The notes: generated by a model not told the origin, from the letters alone. DNA of 28,198 nt from Actinidia chinensis (GCA_009663005.1 VIGQ01000676.1:15001-43198), one strand, 5' to 3'. Counted from the first letter of the stretch, positions 1 to 10,484 are shown. Made by a program: numbers and translations.

Positions 1-1100
1 GAAACGGCCGAGTTTCGATAAAATACGTCTGGTTCAATCGGTTTTAATCCCGTTCACTTGCATTTTCGGTAATATATATTTCCGAATCGTTTCAGTGTCT
101 GGTTCTCTCGTTTGACCAATTGAACCGCCGGTTGATCCATCTGATAACCATAATACTGAGGGTAACTCCACCTCCACTAACTCTCCACCCAATTATCATG
201 CCACTATTACAGTCACTGTATACTACCTGCCACCACACCACTACATCTTTCACATCAATGCCCACACCACCAACACCATTTTGAACACCACAATTGACGC
301 ATGATATAATACAATTAATGCACTACGATCATCAAGTTAGAAAAATCGAAAATACGAACCGATGTAGAAGGGAAAGGAAAGTTTAGTTTTCCGTTAGAAT
401 CAAAGATTGGAGAGAAGAAACAACAATCGTTTTTTCTCTTTATTCATAATCATAATCTACTTACAAATTGTAACCAAAGTCTCTTAATAAGAAAAAGATA
501 TAACCCTAATCTACTAAGTCATAGAATTACTACGAAAGGCCCAATCAAGCAAAATATCCCTAAAATAAACAACATGATATTAACTTAAATAAACAAAATT
601 ATTATATTTAAGCCATGGAACCTACTGTCACAGGTCATGGATTTACCTTTTAGTTTAATTTATTTTTTTATTTTTAGTGAGAGGGAGGAATGATGTGTTT
701 CTAAACTCTAAACCCAAAAACTCGAAAAACGAATATAAGCCAAAAAAAAAGTAAAAAAAAATCACCACCACCGACACCCCAATTAGGCCTTAGACCAAAA
801 ATTCATTTGACTACTTGCTAGTGCAGGACAATTTTTTTTTCAAAAATATTTTTTGTTAGGATATTGAAGATCTACGTTCTGTGGGCTAGATTTTTACTAA
901 TAAATCCTTTTTAAAATTGCATCTAATCCTGTAGTTGCACTGTCTTAATTGATAAATTTCTCGTTTGGGGAGCGAAAACTATTTTAATTCGCCTTTTTTG
1001 TTTCGGTTGAATAATTATATTTAACTGTTTTTTTTTGTTTAGCCATAATTTTTATGTTTTTTTCTCTTAATTAATGATTTTTCTTACGATTTTAATAATT
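1..1100. other. AT-rich intergenic DNA, no gene seen
   Basis: No coding region is supported here. The first 150 bases contain repeated 'ggttcaatcgg' and 'gaaccgccggttg' type words, a composition I associate with dispersed plant repeats, but no element ends are visible. Positions about 205-295 are a CCACC-rich stretch whose end resembles the CCACC part of the repeat at 7680-7730. From 310 to 1100 the DNA is A/T-rich with long T and A runs and stops in all frames. The stretch around 440-600 has the look of a degenerate LTR or untranslated region, but no primer-binding site or polypurine tract could be fixed. Confidence 0.5.
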
Positions 1101-1850
1101 TTTCTTACTCTTTTAGTTGTTAAGAAAACCAAAAGTATTATACAAGCGGCTACACTTGTTAAAGTTCATTAAAAATAAGAAAAAAATGATTTTGTTTATT
1201 TTTTTTTTCGTTAGTAGACTTTTTAAAATTTGGTTCATTTTTATTAGTTGCATTTTTTTTCTCTGTAATGATTTTTTTTTTATACATTTTAATAATTTTT
1301 TTTACTCTTTTTGTTTTAAAGAGCAATGAAAAAATATATAGACCGCTACACTGGTTAAATTTACCAATTCCAAAGAAAGACCATTCATGTTTTCTGGAGT
1401 AAGAGAAACACAAAGTATTAACCTCGGCTACACTTGTTTAAAGTTCATTAAAAATAAGAAAAAAATTAATTTTTGTTTATGTTTTTTTTTGTAATAGACT
1501 TTTTAAAATTTGGTTTCATATTTTGTATTATTTGCATTTTTTTTTTTTCTCTTTAATAAATTTTTTACAGATTTTTATAAATTTTTCTGCTCTTTAATTT
1601 AAGAGAAATCGAAAAGTATTATAGACCGCTACAACTTGTTAAAATTCACCAATTTCAAAGAAAGATAATTTTAGGGTTTCTTGGAGTCGCAGCTCTCTTC
1701 ACTGTTGCTGCTAAACTACCTCCAAATCACCACCACTCTATCATCGCCACTAACCACTACCACTACCAATGCATGCCTACAAGAAAATGAGGAAAGGGGA
1801 TCTCGGAAAGAGGGGTATGGTGTGGGCCGGGCGAGTGGTGGGACAAGATG
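1100..1850 (+). repeat. Tandem T-rich repeat units followed by CCACC-rich tail (repeat family R, copy 1)
   Basis: Two units of about 285-300 bp lie head to tail (about 1110-1400 and 1400-1700). Each starts with 'gctacacttgtt' and 'agttcattaaaaataag', passes through T-rich DNA containing 'agactttttaaaatttgg', and ends with 'caaagaaaga' near a 'tctggag' or 'cttggag' word. After the second unit comes a CCACC-rich stretch (1715-1770). The same order occurs at 7380-7870. The units differ by many small indels. No protein product is convincing. I read this as a dispersed repeat that was locally duplicated; its class is unknown. Confidence 0.6.
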
Positions 1851-1859
1851 CTATAACAT

Positions 1860-2540
1860 CTGAACCTAAAGATGATGAGGTTCTTTTTGCGTAGTTTTTT
1901 TAATATATCTTCAATTGATACATTGAAAAAAAATTAAAATAAAAAAACCATAGAAGAAACTAAAAGTAAGAAAAAATAAGAAAAATATGATACATATTTT
2001 TTAGCAAGTAACAAACGTAGCCTCAATAGACTATATTAGTTACTTTGTACAAATACATATTCTTTAGATACCTAAGATGAGCTTTGAAGTTTCCAGAAGA
2101 GTTGACATTCAAAATCACTTAATCATATTGCCAACTCACCGCACAAATAATTAAAAAATCAACAAGAGATCATCAAGCTGCATATCACTCAGCAAACATA
2201 TAAACATTTTGTAAAGATGAATGATAGCCTGATTGAAGCTGTATTGAGCTGTTTTGAACTATTTGTTACCTTGATCTGTTTTCCAAATAATTTTTTTCAA
2301 ATCAACGTGGTTCATAAGATATCATATTTACTTAGAGAGTTGACAAATGCACCTCGTTGCCATAATACATCGTAAAGTATGCTAAACAATTAATATGAAG
2401 ATGAGCTGCTACTCTGTCAGAATCTGACCTTGTTGACTCGACAATCCCTTGTGTTATGCCCTCAGGGAATATTTTGCTATTGTGGATGATTTAATACTGG
2501 TGCTACCACAATGTGACGATTATAAAATACCTAAATATTT
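1860..2540. other. Intergenic DNA, no gene or element recognised
   Basis: AT-rich sequence with stops in all frames. I see no splice-bounded open stretch and no inverted repeat. It lies between repeat R and the foldback element, and has no clear counterpart in the second copy of the segment. Confidence 0.4.
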
Positions 2541-2542
2541 AA

Positions 2543-3230
2543 GAGGAAATAACACTGCCCATCTCTAAATTTTTGGTTCAAATATATAATTTTCTCCTGA
2601 GATTTGCCTAATCAGATTCCCTGACGGTTGAAAAATTACGCTACCTCCCTTACTTTTTAAAACTTATAACAAATTCCCCCATCCGTCAATCGTACTTTAG
2701 CAAGATTGACTGTCCATCTCATTACGTCATTGAATAGTAGTTAGAATATCATATATGTCATTCTTTTTGACAAAGTTATTATGACTTACTCCACACGAAT
2801 CTTGATTGAATGACCAATAAATAATAATATTTTAGATATAAGAGCATTTTAATTTAAGCGAATGGATAACACAGATCGATTTTTCATTTCATCACTATTT
2901 CAAATAAATTAGTAACAAAAATGGTGTAAGTGATACAATTAAATAGGTTAATAGGTTTAATCTGATTCACTTTTTTGTCATTTAATCAATATCCTTGTGG
3001 GGTAATAGTAATTTTATCAAAAAATAGCATATAAGTATTCAACCACTATTCAAGCTGAAATTCGGGGTGCTTTGTGTATTACCCGGAACTTAGGGCTGGT
3101 CAGTGTATTTTTAGGAGAATCTGTTACAAGTTTTTAAACGTCAGGGAGGTCCCAATTGTAATTTCTCAAACAGTCAACAATGTTTTTGTATTAACTCGGA
3201 ACTTCAGAGTGGTCAGGTTTTATTTCACCC
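2543..3230. mobile_element. Foldback, Mutator-like MITE (non-autonomous)
   Basis: The two halves are inverted copies of each other over about 230 bp. The left arm (about 2543-2790) reads from 'gaggaaataacac' through 'gctacctccctt' to 'ttgaatagtagtt'. The reverse complement of the right arm (about 3000-3230) gives 'gggtgaaataaaacc', then 'gggacctccct', then 'ttgaatagtggtt', in the same order. The loop is about 200 bp and has no coding potential. Outer ends of the type GGGTGAAATAA and flanking AT words similar on both sides (tatttaa left, tattttaaa right) fit a Mutator-like element with a roughly 9-bp target duplication. The arms differ by many indels, so it is old or the sequence is noisy. The superfamily call is less sure than the inverted-repeat structure. 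Confidence 0.65.
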
Positions 3231-3299
3231 TATTTTAAAATGTTGGTGACCTTCAGATTGGTCCGTTTATGTCCCCTATTTAAAATGTTGGTGACCTTC
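3229..3299 (+). repeat. Short direct duplication beside the MITE
   Basis: The word 'taaaatgttggtgacctt' occurs at about 3236-3253 and again at about 3281-3298, each time preceded by 'cccta' plus T's. The first copy abuts the right end of the foldback element and the second abuts the start of the block shared with 8608. This may be a slip duplication created when the element inserted. Confidence 0.55.
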
Positions 3300-4080
3300 C
3301 ACCTTAAAGGATGCCCCAGACTTGATATTGAAATACGCCCGATAAGATTGAACGCAATCTCAATGAAATCGACTTGATCACATTCAACACAGATTGTAGA
3401 ACATTCCCTTTGGGTTTACTTCATCCTCATAAAGTTCACATTAAAGAAAAAAAAAAAAAAATTTTTTACACTCGCCCGATGGTCATGAATGGATAATATT
3501 TAAGACAAAGGGGTGTTTTGCGTATTTATGCTTCAGAGATGGTGGGCAACATCGGCACAATTCTGTGCATGATAAATCACAATATCACATTGATGCAAGA
3601 TCACATTAAGTTATCTGAACAGTCACTACTTGCCGGCGAGCTCCTATGTTAATTTGTCAGAGTAAGATGGTGCTGGACGTGTCAGAGTAAGACGGTGCTT
3701 GTGACTTCATGTTTGATATGTCCGCAGATAGGTAGCAACCCCTGGCATCAGGGTAAAAATCTTTGCACTCCGCATATTGAAGGAGAATCCATTGCATAGT
3801 TTTATTGCAAGCAATTACAAACCCAAAATATGCAAACCGTTTCAAGGCTTTTGGCACAGGTCGAGTGGGTGTCCTCTCTAAATGGGTGTTGAATTTGAGT
3901 GGGTAACTCAGAACAACATTTGTGAAGAAGTAATTATTACACTGCCGTACAACAACCCTAAAATGAAGGCAGAGATTGGTAGATCACGCAATGCTTCACA
4001 TAGGTTGTCTTTGCTCCCGGAGAACAATCATTGTTTAATATTTTGTTCATCAAAAAGACCAATGTTTGGCGATGACCAAA
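3300..4080 (-). pseudogene. DC1 (cysteine/histidine-rich) domain gene remnant, copy A
   Basis: Read on the minus strand, this block matches the clearer DC1 remnant at 8340-9402 in order and orientation. From 5' to 3' it keeps a degraded 'FTNVVLSYPLKFNTHL' region (matching the HKCCVDLPTQIEAL region of copy B), then 'PKALKRFAYFGFVIACNKT', then 'QWILLQYAECKDF' with the Cys of a CxxC-type zinc ligand, and 'ADISNMKSQAPSYSD'. Most zinc-binding Cys and His seen in copy B are lost or out of frame, and the longest open stretch is only 66 codons. DC1 proteins are a large plant family of C1-like zinc-finger proteins linked to stress and hormone responses. The 3' end of the gene is missing next to the duplicated word at 3229-3299 and the foldback MITE. 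On its own it would be hard to identify; the call rests mainly on the match to copy B. Confidence 0.5.
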
Positions 4081-4192
4081 TGTTCAATGTGTTGCTACTT
4101 GATCTCTTCAGCTTCGTCTTTTGGACAGAATCATTTATTAAATTTATGGATTAACCATTTGTCAACTGCAATTGGATCACATTTGGTGGGTC

Positions 4193-4411
4193 CAATGGCG
4201 GACGCAGGTTTTCGTTTAGGAGGGCTGAACTATACATTTTTAATAGACATTTCAGTAAAAATGTTTAGGGGCCAATTATGTATATTCAATAGGCAAATAT
4301 TTAAAGTAATAGAAAAAATTATAAAAAAAAATATTTTTTTTTTTGTTTGGATTTTTCAACATGTTTGGGGAGGAGTCATGGCCCCCGCCCTCCCCCTGGG
4401 AACCACCACTG
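4193..4411. mobile_element. hAT-like MITE (219 bp) with GGCGGA-type ends
   Basis: The ends are imperfect inverted repeats: left 'caatggcggacgcagg', right (reverse complement) 'cagtggtggttcccagg'. The element contains 'gagggctgaac' near the left end and 'catggcccccgccctccccc' near the right end, a composition seen in many plant non-autonomous elements. The flanks 'ggtgggtc' (4185-4192) and 'ttcgggtc' (4412-4419) agree at 5 of 8 positions and would be an 8-bp target duplication, as made by hAT transposases. The paralogous site near 9535-9555 ('gcaattcggtcgcg') has no insertion, which supports both the boundaries and an insertion after the segment duplicated. It has no coding capacity. Confidence 0.7.
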
Positions 4412-4950
4412 TTCGGGTCCAAGAACGCTTCTTTTTTTTCTTCCTAAAACCAACCCAAGAAAGAAAAAAAAGGTTCAACAATGCTATAAACCAAAAAAAA
4501 AATAACTATAAAAGTACCCAAATGATAATGGAACCTAATTCATTTGATGCGTTTATGAGTATTTGAAAAACCACTATACAACCAGTTTTTTTGCACCAAC
4601 TATCAGTGAACCTATTATTCGTTTTGTTTTAGCATTCCTTTATTCAAGATGAGGCCGTATAAATTTAACTTTTGATTATAATAATAAAAATTTATTAAAG
4701 AAAAAACATCCTACCAAAACTACTAGAGTCCAATCTCACGAGACCTTATTGGAATAATATTTGAAAGAGTTATAATATGATGTTTCTAAAAGCTTAATTA
4801 TTTTGTTGATTGAAAATTGTCCTTAAACCATTTTGATATTTTAAATGACATAAACCAGTAGATATGCTTCAAGGCATTTGTAAGTGATTTATGCTAAGTG
4901 TTTTCAAAACCATTTTTTGCCTAGATCTTGAAAAAATAACCCTTCTCCTC
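4412..4950. other. Flank of DC1 copy A, AT-rich, no gene
   Basis: The first 150 bases correspond to 9550-9720 of the second segment copy (shared 'aaaaaaaggttca.caatgc.tataaa' and 'aaaagtaccc'). In the orientation of the DC1 remnant this is upstream DNA. The rest, to 4950, is AT-rich with no open frame or element ends that I can support. Confidence 0.4.
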
Positions 4951-5165
4951 TGATGTGTTAAAATACTTGTCAAAATTTTGGCAAAAACCACGCTTTGGGT
5001 AAAGCCACATATGCCATACCACAAAGATCGGTCATGGTAACAAAATACTTTTATATGTGAAAAATGACACAAGAATCAGTGATTTAACAATAGAGAATGG
5101 GAAAATCCTCTAAACAAGCCTCATTGATGACCTAGCACAATTGCTTTTCCACGGTGCTAACCAGT
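4950..5165 (+). repeat. Segment-duplication block 2, copy A
   Basis: This stretch pairs with 10985-11200 in the same orientation. Shared words include 'ttaaaatactt', 'aaattttggca', 'ttgg.taaagcca.atatg', 'aaaatgaca.aagaatc', 'cctcat.atgacctagcacaa' and 'gtgcta'. The copies differ by small indels. No coding role is visible. It sits between the DC1 remnant and block 3 and helps to show that the region was duplicated as a unit. Confidence 0.65.
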
Positions 5166-5219
5166 GAACTTTGGTCTATCATGCCCCATGATATGATCCA
5201 ATCATTTTGCGGAGGTAAT

Positions 5220-5418
5220 GGTTAAATAAAAGTTAGTACAAACATGGGGCTTAATGATGAATATGGTTACACTTTTTTACAAACTAGTTTCCAGTGTTAA
5301 TACCTAGTGACTTGTTACGTTGATTTACAAAACAAATAATCATTAAAAAGTTTCTTTGTTTTTCATTCCGAGTATAACACAAATTTATTACTAAATTCAT
5401 TGTATCTCAATGGGTTCA
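5220..5418 (+). repeat. Segment-duplication block 3, copy A
   Basis: It pairs with 16905-17115 in the same orientation: 'aaataaaagttag', then '.taatga.gaatatg', 'ttttttacaaact', 'ttccag.gtt', 'gtataacacaaatt' and 'tcattg'. The partner lies inside the Mutator-like element of the second segment copy. No gene is recognised. Confidence 0.6.
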
Positions 5419-5419
5419 T

Positions 5420-6495
5420 TACTTGTTTACCTTGTCAATCTTGTAATCCCACCTCGCAAAATTCAATCGTGTGGGAGTATTTTGTTAGGCCATGCGCCCT
5501 TGAAGCACATTAATCCATCTATAAAAACATGCAAGCAACGTGTGAAATGTTTATGTCTCCTTCTCCCAGTTTTAAAGGGACTTTGGCAGTGTTACATTAT
5601 TTATTTATGAAGTTTTTCCATTTGAAAATCGACATTCTTGTATGCGACTCTTGTTTCAGCTGGCTGTGAGTAACTTTCTTTAGCTGGTTGTAGTAAATTC
5701 TTACACGTGTAATATTACCTGTTGTGTTTATTATCAGGATTAGAAATCGCCTATTTTGCTTTCGCTGCTCTGTGTTAACACGTTCAATCTTGTAAGTAAA
5801 CACTCTACACTTCCGAAAATGTATGTCAGAGGACAAATTGTCTGGCCGTACTACATTAAGAGTTTTATCTGATCTGTGGTCTCTGGGTCATTTGTTGCCT
5901 CATGCAGCATAGGAGTTCTACTGGGAATGTGTGAGGTTCCCTTCCCTATATCAATCAATTGCTCATTGGTTTGTTTCAATCACACACACACCACACCAAC
6001 ATCTTCAATGTTTCTTTTCCTACTTCGACAGTATCCTCCGTCTACTTTGGGACTGGTCTTTCCTTGTTGATGATGCCATGGACGTTCATCCGTTACAAGG
6101 ATATTGGCGCATATTGCTAACTATGGGTTAACGCCGTTCTTTCATGCAAGGCGATGCTCGCCGTGATTCCATTTCAAATGATAAAAGCACTTATCTGATG
6201 ATACCAGAGAGTTCTTCTCCTACTATTTTTGATTCTAATTTTTGTAAATTCTTTCTATTGAATGCATTGTCAACCTAGGATTATTCTGCATTTATAAGGT
6301 TGATTGTTAGGCATCATTTGATTGAATTTTGAAAGGTTTTTGTTCTTGGAATAGCAAATTAAGTGGCACTTTGCTGGGAGAAACCTAACACCATGAGTTT
6401 GTCTTATCTACGGAGTTTTCTTCTTCATCTTTTTTATTTCCTGTTTTTTTGGCTTATGAATGATAATTGAGGATATGGTGATTATTATGGCATAT
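5420..6495 (+). repeat. Segment-duplication block 4, copy A (untranslated or pseudogene-like sequence)
   Basis: About 1.07 kb pairs with 21405-22425. Shared landmarks in order: 'ttgtaatccc', 'ttgaagcaca', 'tttatgtctcc', 'cacgtgtaatatt', 'ggacaaattgtctggccg', 'tctgggtcatttgt', 'gtgaggttccctt', 'catccgttacaagga' or its variant, 'caaatgataaaa', and 'gattattatg'. The longest open frames are under 80 codons and the frame is not kept between copies, so I do not call a protein. Moderate GC and acceptor-like 'tgtttcag' and 'catgcag' words suggest a decayed transcribed region such as exons plus a 3' untranslated region, but the family is not recognised. Confidence 0.55.
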
Positions 6496-7380
6496 GAGAA
6501 TTTGTTGTTATAATTAAATTTGTTTTTTTCTTTTTTATTCAAGAGTGTTATTGAGAAATCTTTGGAATAATTAAAAAAAAATCATTCCATGATTTTTTTT
6601 TTCGTTTTGCTATTGCGTCATTTAACACGTCGTCGTCACCATCTTCATTGATGGCGGTACATCGCACCGGCATCATCATTGTGACCGACACCGGCATTAT
6701 TACCATCAGCGTATATCGATAAAATGCAGAATTTTTGGCGAAAGCTCTGAATTGAATATGTATTTCCCTTATATGTATCTATTTTTATATCTATCTAGGC
6801 ATAATATATATTTGTTTTCATGAATTTGATGAGCATCCTACGAAACCATTATTGGGTATGATTGAATCAAAATCTTTCTGGTTTTTGTTTTGGTTTATCC
6901 GAAAAATTCTGATTCCCCCTGTTTGTACTTAGAGTGTATACGAATTGATCTAGACCCATTTTGGGGGGGGGGGGGGGGAACAGGATGAAAACTGGGAGAG
7001 AGGTTTTTTGCGGGGAATTTGGTGACGTCGTTTTGGGTCCCTGCAACCCGACAGTGGATTGAACCTCTCCGCAATAACCCCGAATCCTGAAACTGAGTGT
7101 GTATGTATACGCCCTTGTAAGCTAAAATTTTCATTAAAATAGGAAGAAGGCTCTACTCTTGTTAGTTTAAAGAGAAATTTTTTACTGTGGTTGTTTGGTT
7201 TTAGTCTCCAAAATCACATACCTTGACCGTTACAAATCTACAGTTAACTCTACAATAGTTTGGGCACAAAGAGCACAACTTACACCAAATTTAAAATTAA
7301 ACTATGACTTTTAGGACTTAAGTCGTTGGTCTTTTGATGTGGGGTAAATGGGTCGAATGATTTTGGGGAGCTAAAAACAA
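6496..7380. other. Intergenic DNA with a G16 run, no gene
   Basis: No coding region is supported. Positions 6640-6710 hold several 'accggcat' and 'gtcgtc' words resembling a trinucleotide-rich repeat, and an imperfect hairpin ('ggaataattaa' ... 'atcattcc') lies at about 6565-6590. A run of 16 G lies at 6963-6978. The 7000-7130 part is less AT-rich, but its open frames are broken and unrecognised. Confidence 0.45.
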
Positions 7381-7735
7381 AACCTATTTAAGTTTCATTA
7401 AAAATAAGAAAAAGTTAGTTTTGTTTATGGGTTTTTTGTCTTTTTCTTTTCTCGTTAGTAGACTTTTTTCTAATTTGGGTCATTTTTTTTTATTTTTCGA
7501 ATTCCACTAGTCAAGCCAATGCAAAAATATATTAAATTTGAGGAGAAAGTGAAAAACATTCAACAAATTCAAAGAAAAGACTTTCATGGTCAGATTCTGG
7601 GAGTAGCAGTTCATCTTCACAGCCGCTATTCTACCTCCAACACACCACCACCACATAACCTTCCTCCATACCCCTACCAATGCCACAACCACCAACACCA
7701 ATACCATTTGAACACCAACAACACACCCACAATTT
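7380..7735 (+). repeat. Repeat family R, copy 2
   Basis: This is the counterpart of 1100-1770 in the same orientation: 'agtttcattaaaaataagaa', T-rich DNA with 'gttagtagac', then 'aaaaatatat', 'caaattcaaagaaaagac', a 'tctgggag' word, and a CCACC-rich tail. It precedes the DC1 remnant B by about 0.9 kb, as copy 1 precedes remnant A, which argues that R and DC1 were duplicated together. Confidence 0.6.
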
Positions 7736-7868
7736 CATGGTCAGATTCTGGAGTAGCAGTTCATCTTCCAGCCGCTATTATACCTCCAACAACCACCACC
7801 ACTCATTCCTCACTACCCTACCAATGCCACAACCCCAACACCAATACCATTTGAACACCAACAAAACC
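7587..7868 (+). repeat. Tandem duplication of about 145 bp, CCACC-rich
   Basis: Two adjacent copies (about 7587-7735 and 7737-7868) share 'atggtcagattctgg', 'gtagcagttcatcttc', 'agccgctatt.tacctccaac', 'taccaatgccacaacc' and 'aataccatttgaacacc'. The copies differ by small indels. Open frames through it are Pro/Thr/Asn/His-rich low-complexity sequence and are not taken as genes. Confidence 0.75.
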
Positions 7869-8200
7869 ACACAACTTCTTTTAGAAATAAAAAAAATAAT
7901 AAATTTTGTTGAATAATAATTAGATTTAGAGTTAGTTTGTTGAATTTCAATTGTTTTAATCAGCATTTATACTTTATCAAATAACTTTTTAACTTAAAAC
8001 ATTCATCACTCAACAATACTTATTTTGTAAAGTTTTTCAGTGTTTCAGGAATTTCAATCTTTTATCAAACAACCACTAAGAATTAGAACTTAATTTATGC
8101 TTTTCACGGATTTTTATAATTTTTTAAAATTTATGGTTTAATTATTTTGGCCCCCAACACATGCAGAGAACTTAAGCATCAAACTGAACACACTTGAATT
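7869..8200. other. AT-rich spacer, no gene
   Basis: Nothing recognisable. AT-rich with stops in all six frames. It lies between the CCACC tandem repeat and the 3' end of DC1 remnant B. Confidence 0.45.
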
Positions 8201-8339
8201 TTAATTAAGCATTAAGACAAAAACTTGCAACATTACCATAGCACAGGGTAATCCACACAAACAACCACACAAACAACAACAAATAAATACAACTGAGATT
8301 GATGAGAGAGGAACATCCAAACCCATTTGCAGATACTAG

Positions 8340-9402
8340 AACGGAACTTTTATTAATGGAGCCACCCATTATATAAGTACCGTTGTGTGAAAAAGTGCGT
8401 ACGCCGTCCCATGAAGTGTTTTGATAAATTTTTTCAGCATTTCTGAAGCACATTCAAGGTGGAGCTTAAATTCACCAGGACCACATGTGAAACCAGGGCA
8501 AATGGAAAAAGTAACCGATGCAGTATTTTGCCACAGGCATTGCAACGAGGAGCCATATTCGTTCCTAAAGTGAACAAAATTGAGGAGGGTAGTGCCGGAC
8601 CTTCCACCTTAAAGGAGACCCCAAACTTATATTTGAATACTTCTGATAATGTTGATGCAGCTAACGTGAATAGACTGGTCACATTATACCAATGGTTTAG
8701 AACCATTCTTCGGGTTTACTTCTTTCTCACAAATTTACAGTAATAATATCATCCGGATGTGATGGTTCTGGAGAGCGCATTTAATATGCTAGGATTATTT
8801 TATTAAAAAGGAAGTGTATCGTCGTATCTATGCTTCAGAGCTGGTGATACACATAAAAAATCACTGTGCATGATGAAAACACAAATGTTACATTTGACCA
8901 TTGCCCCCCCCCCAAAACCGACATGAACTCAAAGGAACATGCATACAATCGGCCAATTTGTTAACCTCGTCGGAAGAGGTGTAAGACGGGGGTGCCTTGT
9001 GACCTTCTGTTTGATAGGTCCAGAGAATAGGTAGCACACTTAACATCCAAGGCAAAATTCTTTGACACTTCGCACAATTGAAGAGGAATCCGTTGCATAA
9101 TTTATTGCAGCATGCACAGCTAACTAAATAAGCCAAAATCTTCAGAGTCTTTTGTCGCAAAAAAAAAAAAAACAAAAAGACGAGGGAAGCGTGTCCTCTG
9201 TGAGTGGAGTGCCTTTTAGTGCTTCAATTTGAGTGGGTAAATCGACACAACATTTGTGGAGACAAATAGTATTACATTGAGGTGCAACCATTTTAAATGG
9301 GAGGATAGGAGATTGGTCCCACGCAGGCTTCAGCATTAGTTTGTCTTTGCTACCATTAGAACAATTCATTGTTAATTGCTGCTCATCAAAAAAAAGCGAC
9401 AA
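8340..9402 (-). pseudogene. DC1 (cysteine/histidine-rich) domain gene, frame-broken, copy B
   Basis: On the minus strand this encodes pieces of a plant DC1 protein. Around 9170-9310 it reads 'APQCNTICLHKCCVDLPTQI', matching the family's C..C/LHK.C pattern followed by (E/D)LPTQI. At about 9050-9100 it reads 'CNGFLFNCAKC', then after a one-base shift 'NFALDVKCATYSLDL'. This is the family pattern of an F.C..C core followed by (F)LDVKCA. Around 8450-8570 it reads 'APRCNACGK', then in another frame 'FSICPGF' and 'GEFKLHLECA'. So two to three C1-like zinc fingers can be recognised. DC1 domains bind two zinc ions through Cys and His and occur in plant stress-response proteins. At least three frame changes interrupt about 350 codons. 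No convincing start codon or N-terminus is seen. It is either a pseudogene or a gene with sequencing indels. Confidence 0.7.
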
Positions 9403-10040
9403 TGTGTGGGGATGACCAAAAATAAGTCAAAGTTTGTGCTTTATCTTGATGTTTTTCCAGCTTCGTCTTCGTACTTTTGACAAATCATTTATTTTATTAC
9501 AATTATGGATTCATTTGGCATCGGCAAAAGAGAGGATCGCAATTCGGTCGCGTCTCGAAGAAACAATCTTCTTCTCTATCCTAAAAAACCAAACAGCAAA
9601 TTAACAATAATAAGAGCTACTAAAGCCCCCAAGAAAAAAAAAAAAAAAAAAGGTTCAGCAATGCCTATAAAACCAAAAAATGACTACTTAAAAGTACCCC
9701 AAAATAAAGACGCATGTGAATCTCATTAATTTTGGATACATTATGAGGTTATTTTGCGAATACTGAAAAACTAAACTATAAATCAGATTTGTTTGAAGCA
9801 CAAAAAAAAATATCATAATAAATATAGGAAAGGGAAGAAAAAATGACAAAACCCTGAAACTCTTCTGTATGGCCGCAAACTAAAATGAGGATAATATCTG
9901 CATCAATACACTATGATAAGAACCAAATTATTCTTGTCAAGTTTCTCGCGACATATTGTCACAGGAGCGGCCAAATTTGGAATTCCATTTACATATGCAC
10001 TCCACACGAGTGAGGAGTGATGCTGTTGTATGAGAGGTGG
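9403..10040. other. Upstream side of DC1 copy B, no gene
   Basis: Positions 9403-9780 are homologous to 4080-4192 plus 4412-4570 and form the 5' flank of the DC1 remnant. The uninterrupted site matching the hAT-like MITE insertion is near 9535-9555. An A18 run lies at about 9633-9650. From 9780 to 10040 there is no counterpart in the first copy and no recognisable feature. Confidence 0.45.
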
Positions 10041-10272
10041 GAAGGCCATGGCAAAGAACAGCTCCAACGTGAACCAAAGAAGGCAACAACTACCTACATT
10101 GATAAGATACAGGCCTCTATGTCATTGCCGCAAGCGTAAACAGTGGAGAATGAGGCTTGGCTCCAGCACAAATGGGATCAAAAGGGTAAATGTAGGGTGA
10201 AATGTCGTGTTGGATTCTTGAAGGCGCTTGGAAGCACATCCAAGTCCGGAGTCTTAACCCACAAGGTGTAAC
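10041..10272 (+). pseudogene. Coding-like fragment of unknown family
   Basis: In one frame this stretch reads 76 codons with a single internal TAA: it opens with 'EGHGKEQLQREPKKATTTYI', continues 'DKIQASMSLPQA', then TAA, then 'VENEAWLQHKWDQKGKCRV' and 'GFLKALGSTSKSG'. The composition (charged, few low-complexity runs) is more protein-like than its AT-rich surroundings, but I do not recognise a family. It lies in DNA found only in the second segment copy, so it may be a captured gene fragment. It could also be a chance open frame. Confidence 0.25.
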
Positions 10273-10484
10273 ATTTCATACACTCTTCCTTATTTTTTTA
10301 TAACACTGTTGCGCAGGGCCATGCCAATTGCCAATAACTTTTGGCGCCCCAGCAACGAGAGAGTGAGGGAGTCGTGGTTCTGAGTGCAACGGATGTTTCA
10401 ACTCAAAGGGTACTTCTGCACATAACTTTATGCCAAGTAAATGTAAACAGTTAGGCTGCTGTTGCTACTCCGCAGCATGTTTAG

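Noticed and set aside
440..600. Possible LTR retrotransposon end
   Set aside because: No paired LTR, primer-binding site or polypurine tract found in the window.
4066..4566. 166-codon open frame on the plus strand
   Set aside because: It runs through the hAT-like MITE and homopolymer-rich flank, is antisense to the DC1 5' flank, and is not kept in the second segment copy.
7519..7916. His/Asn/Pro-rich plus-strand frames
   Set aside because: Low-complexity translation of the CCACC tandem repeat.
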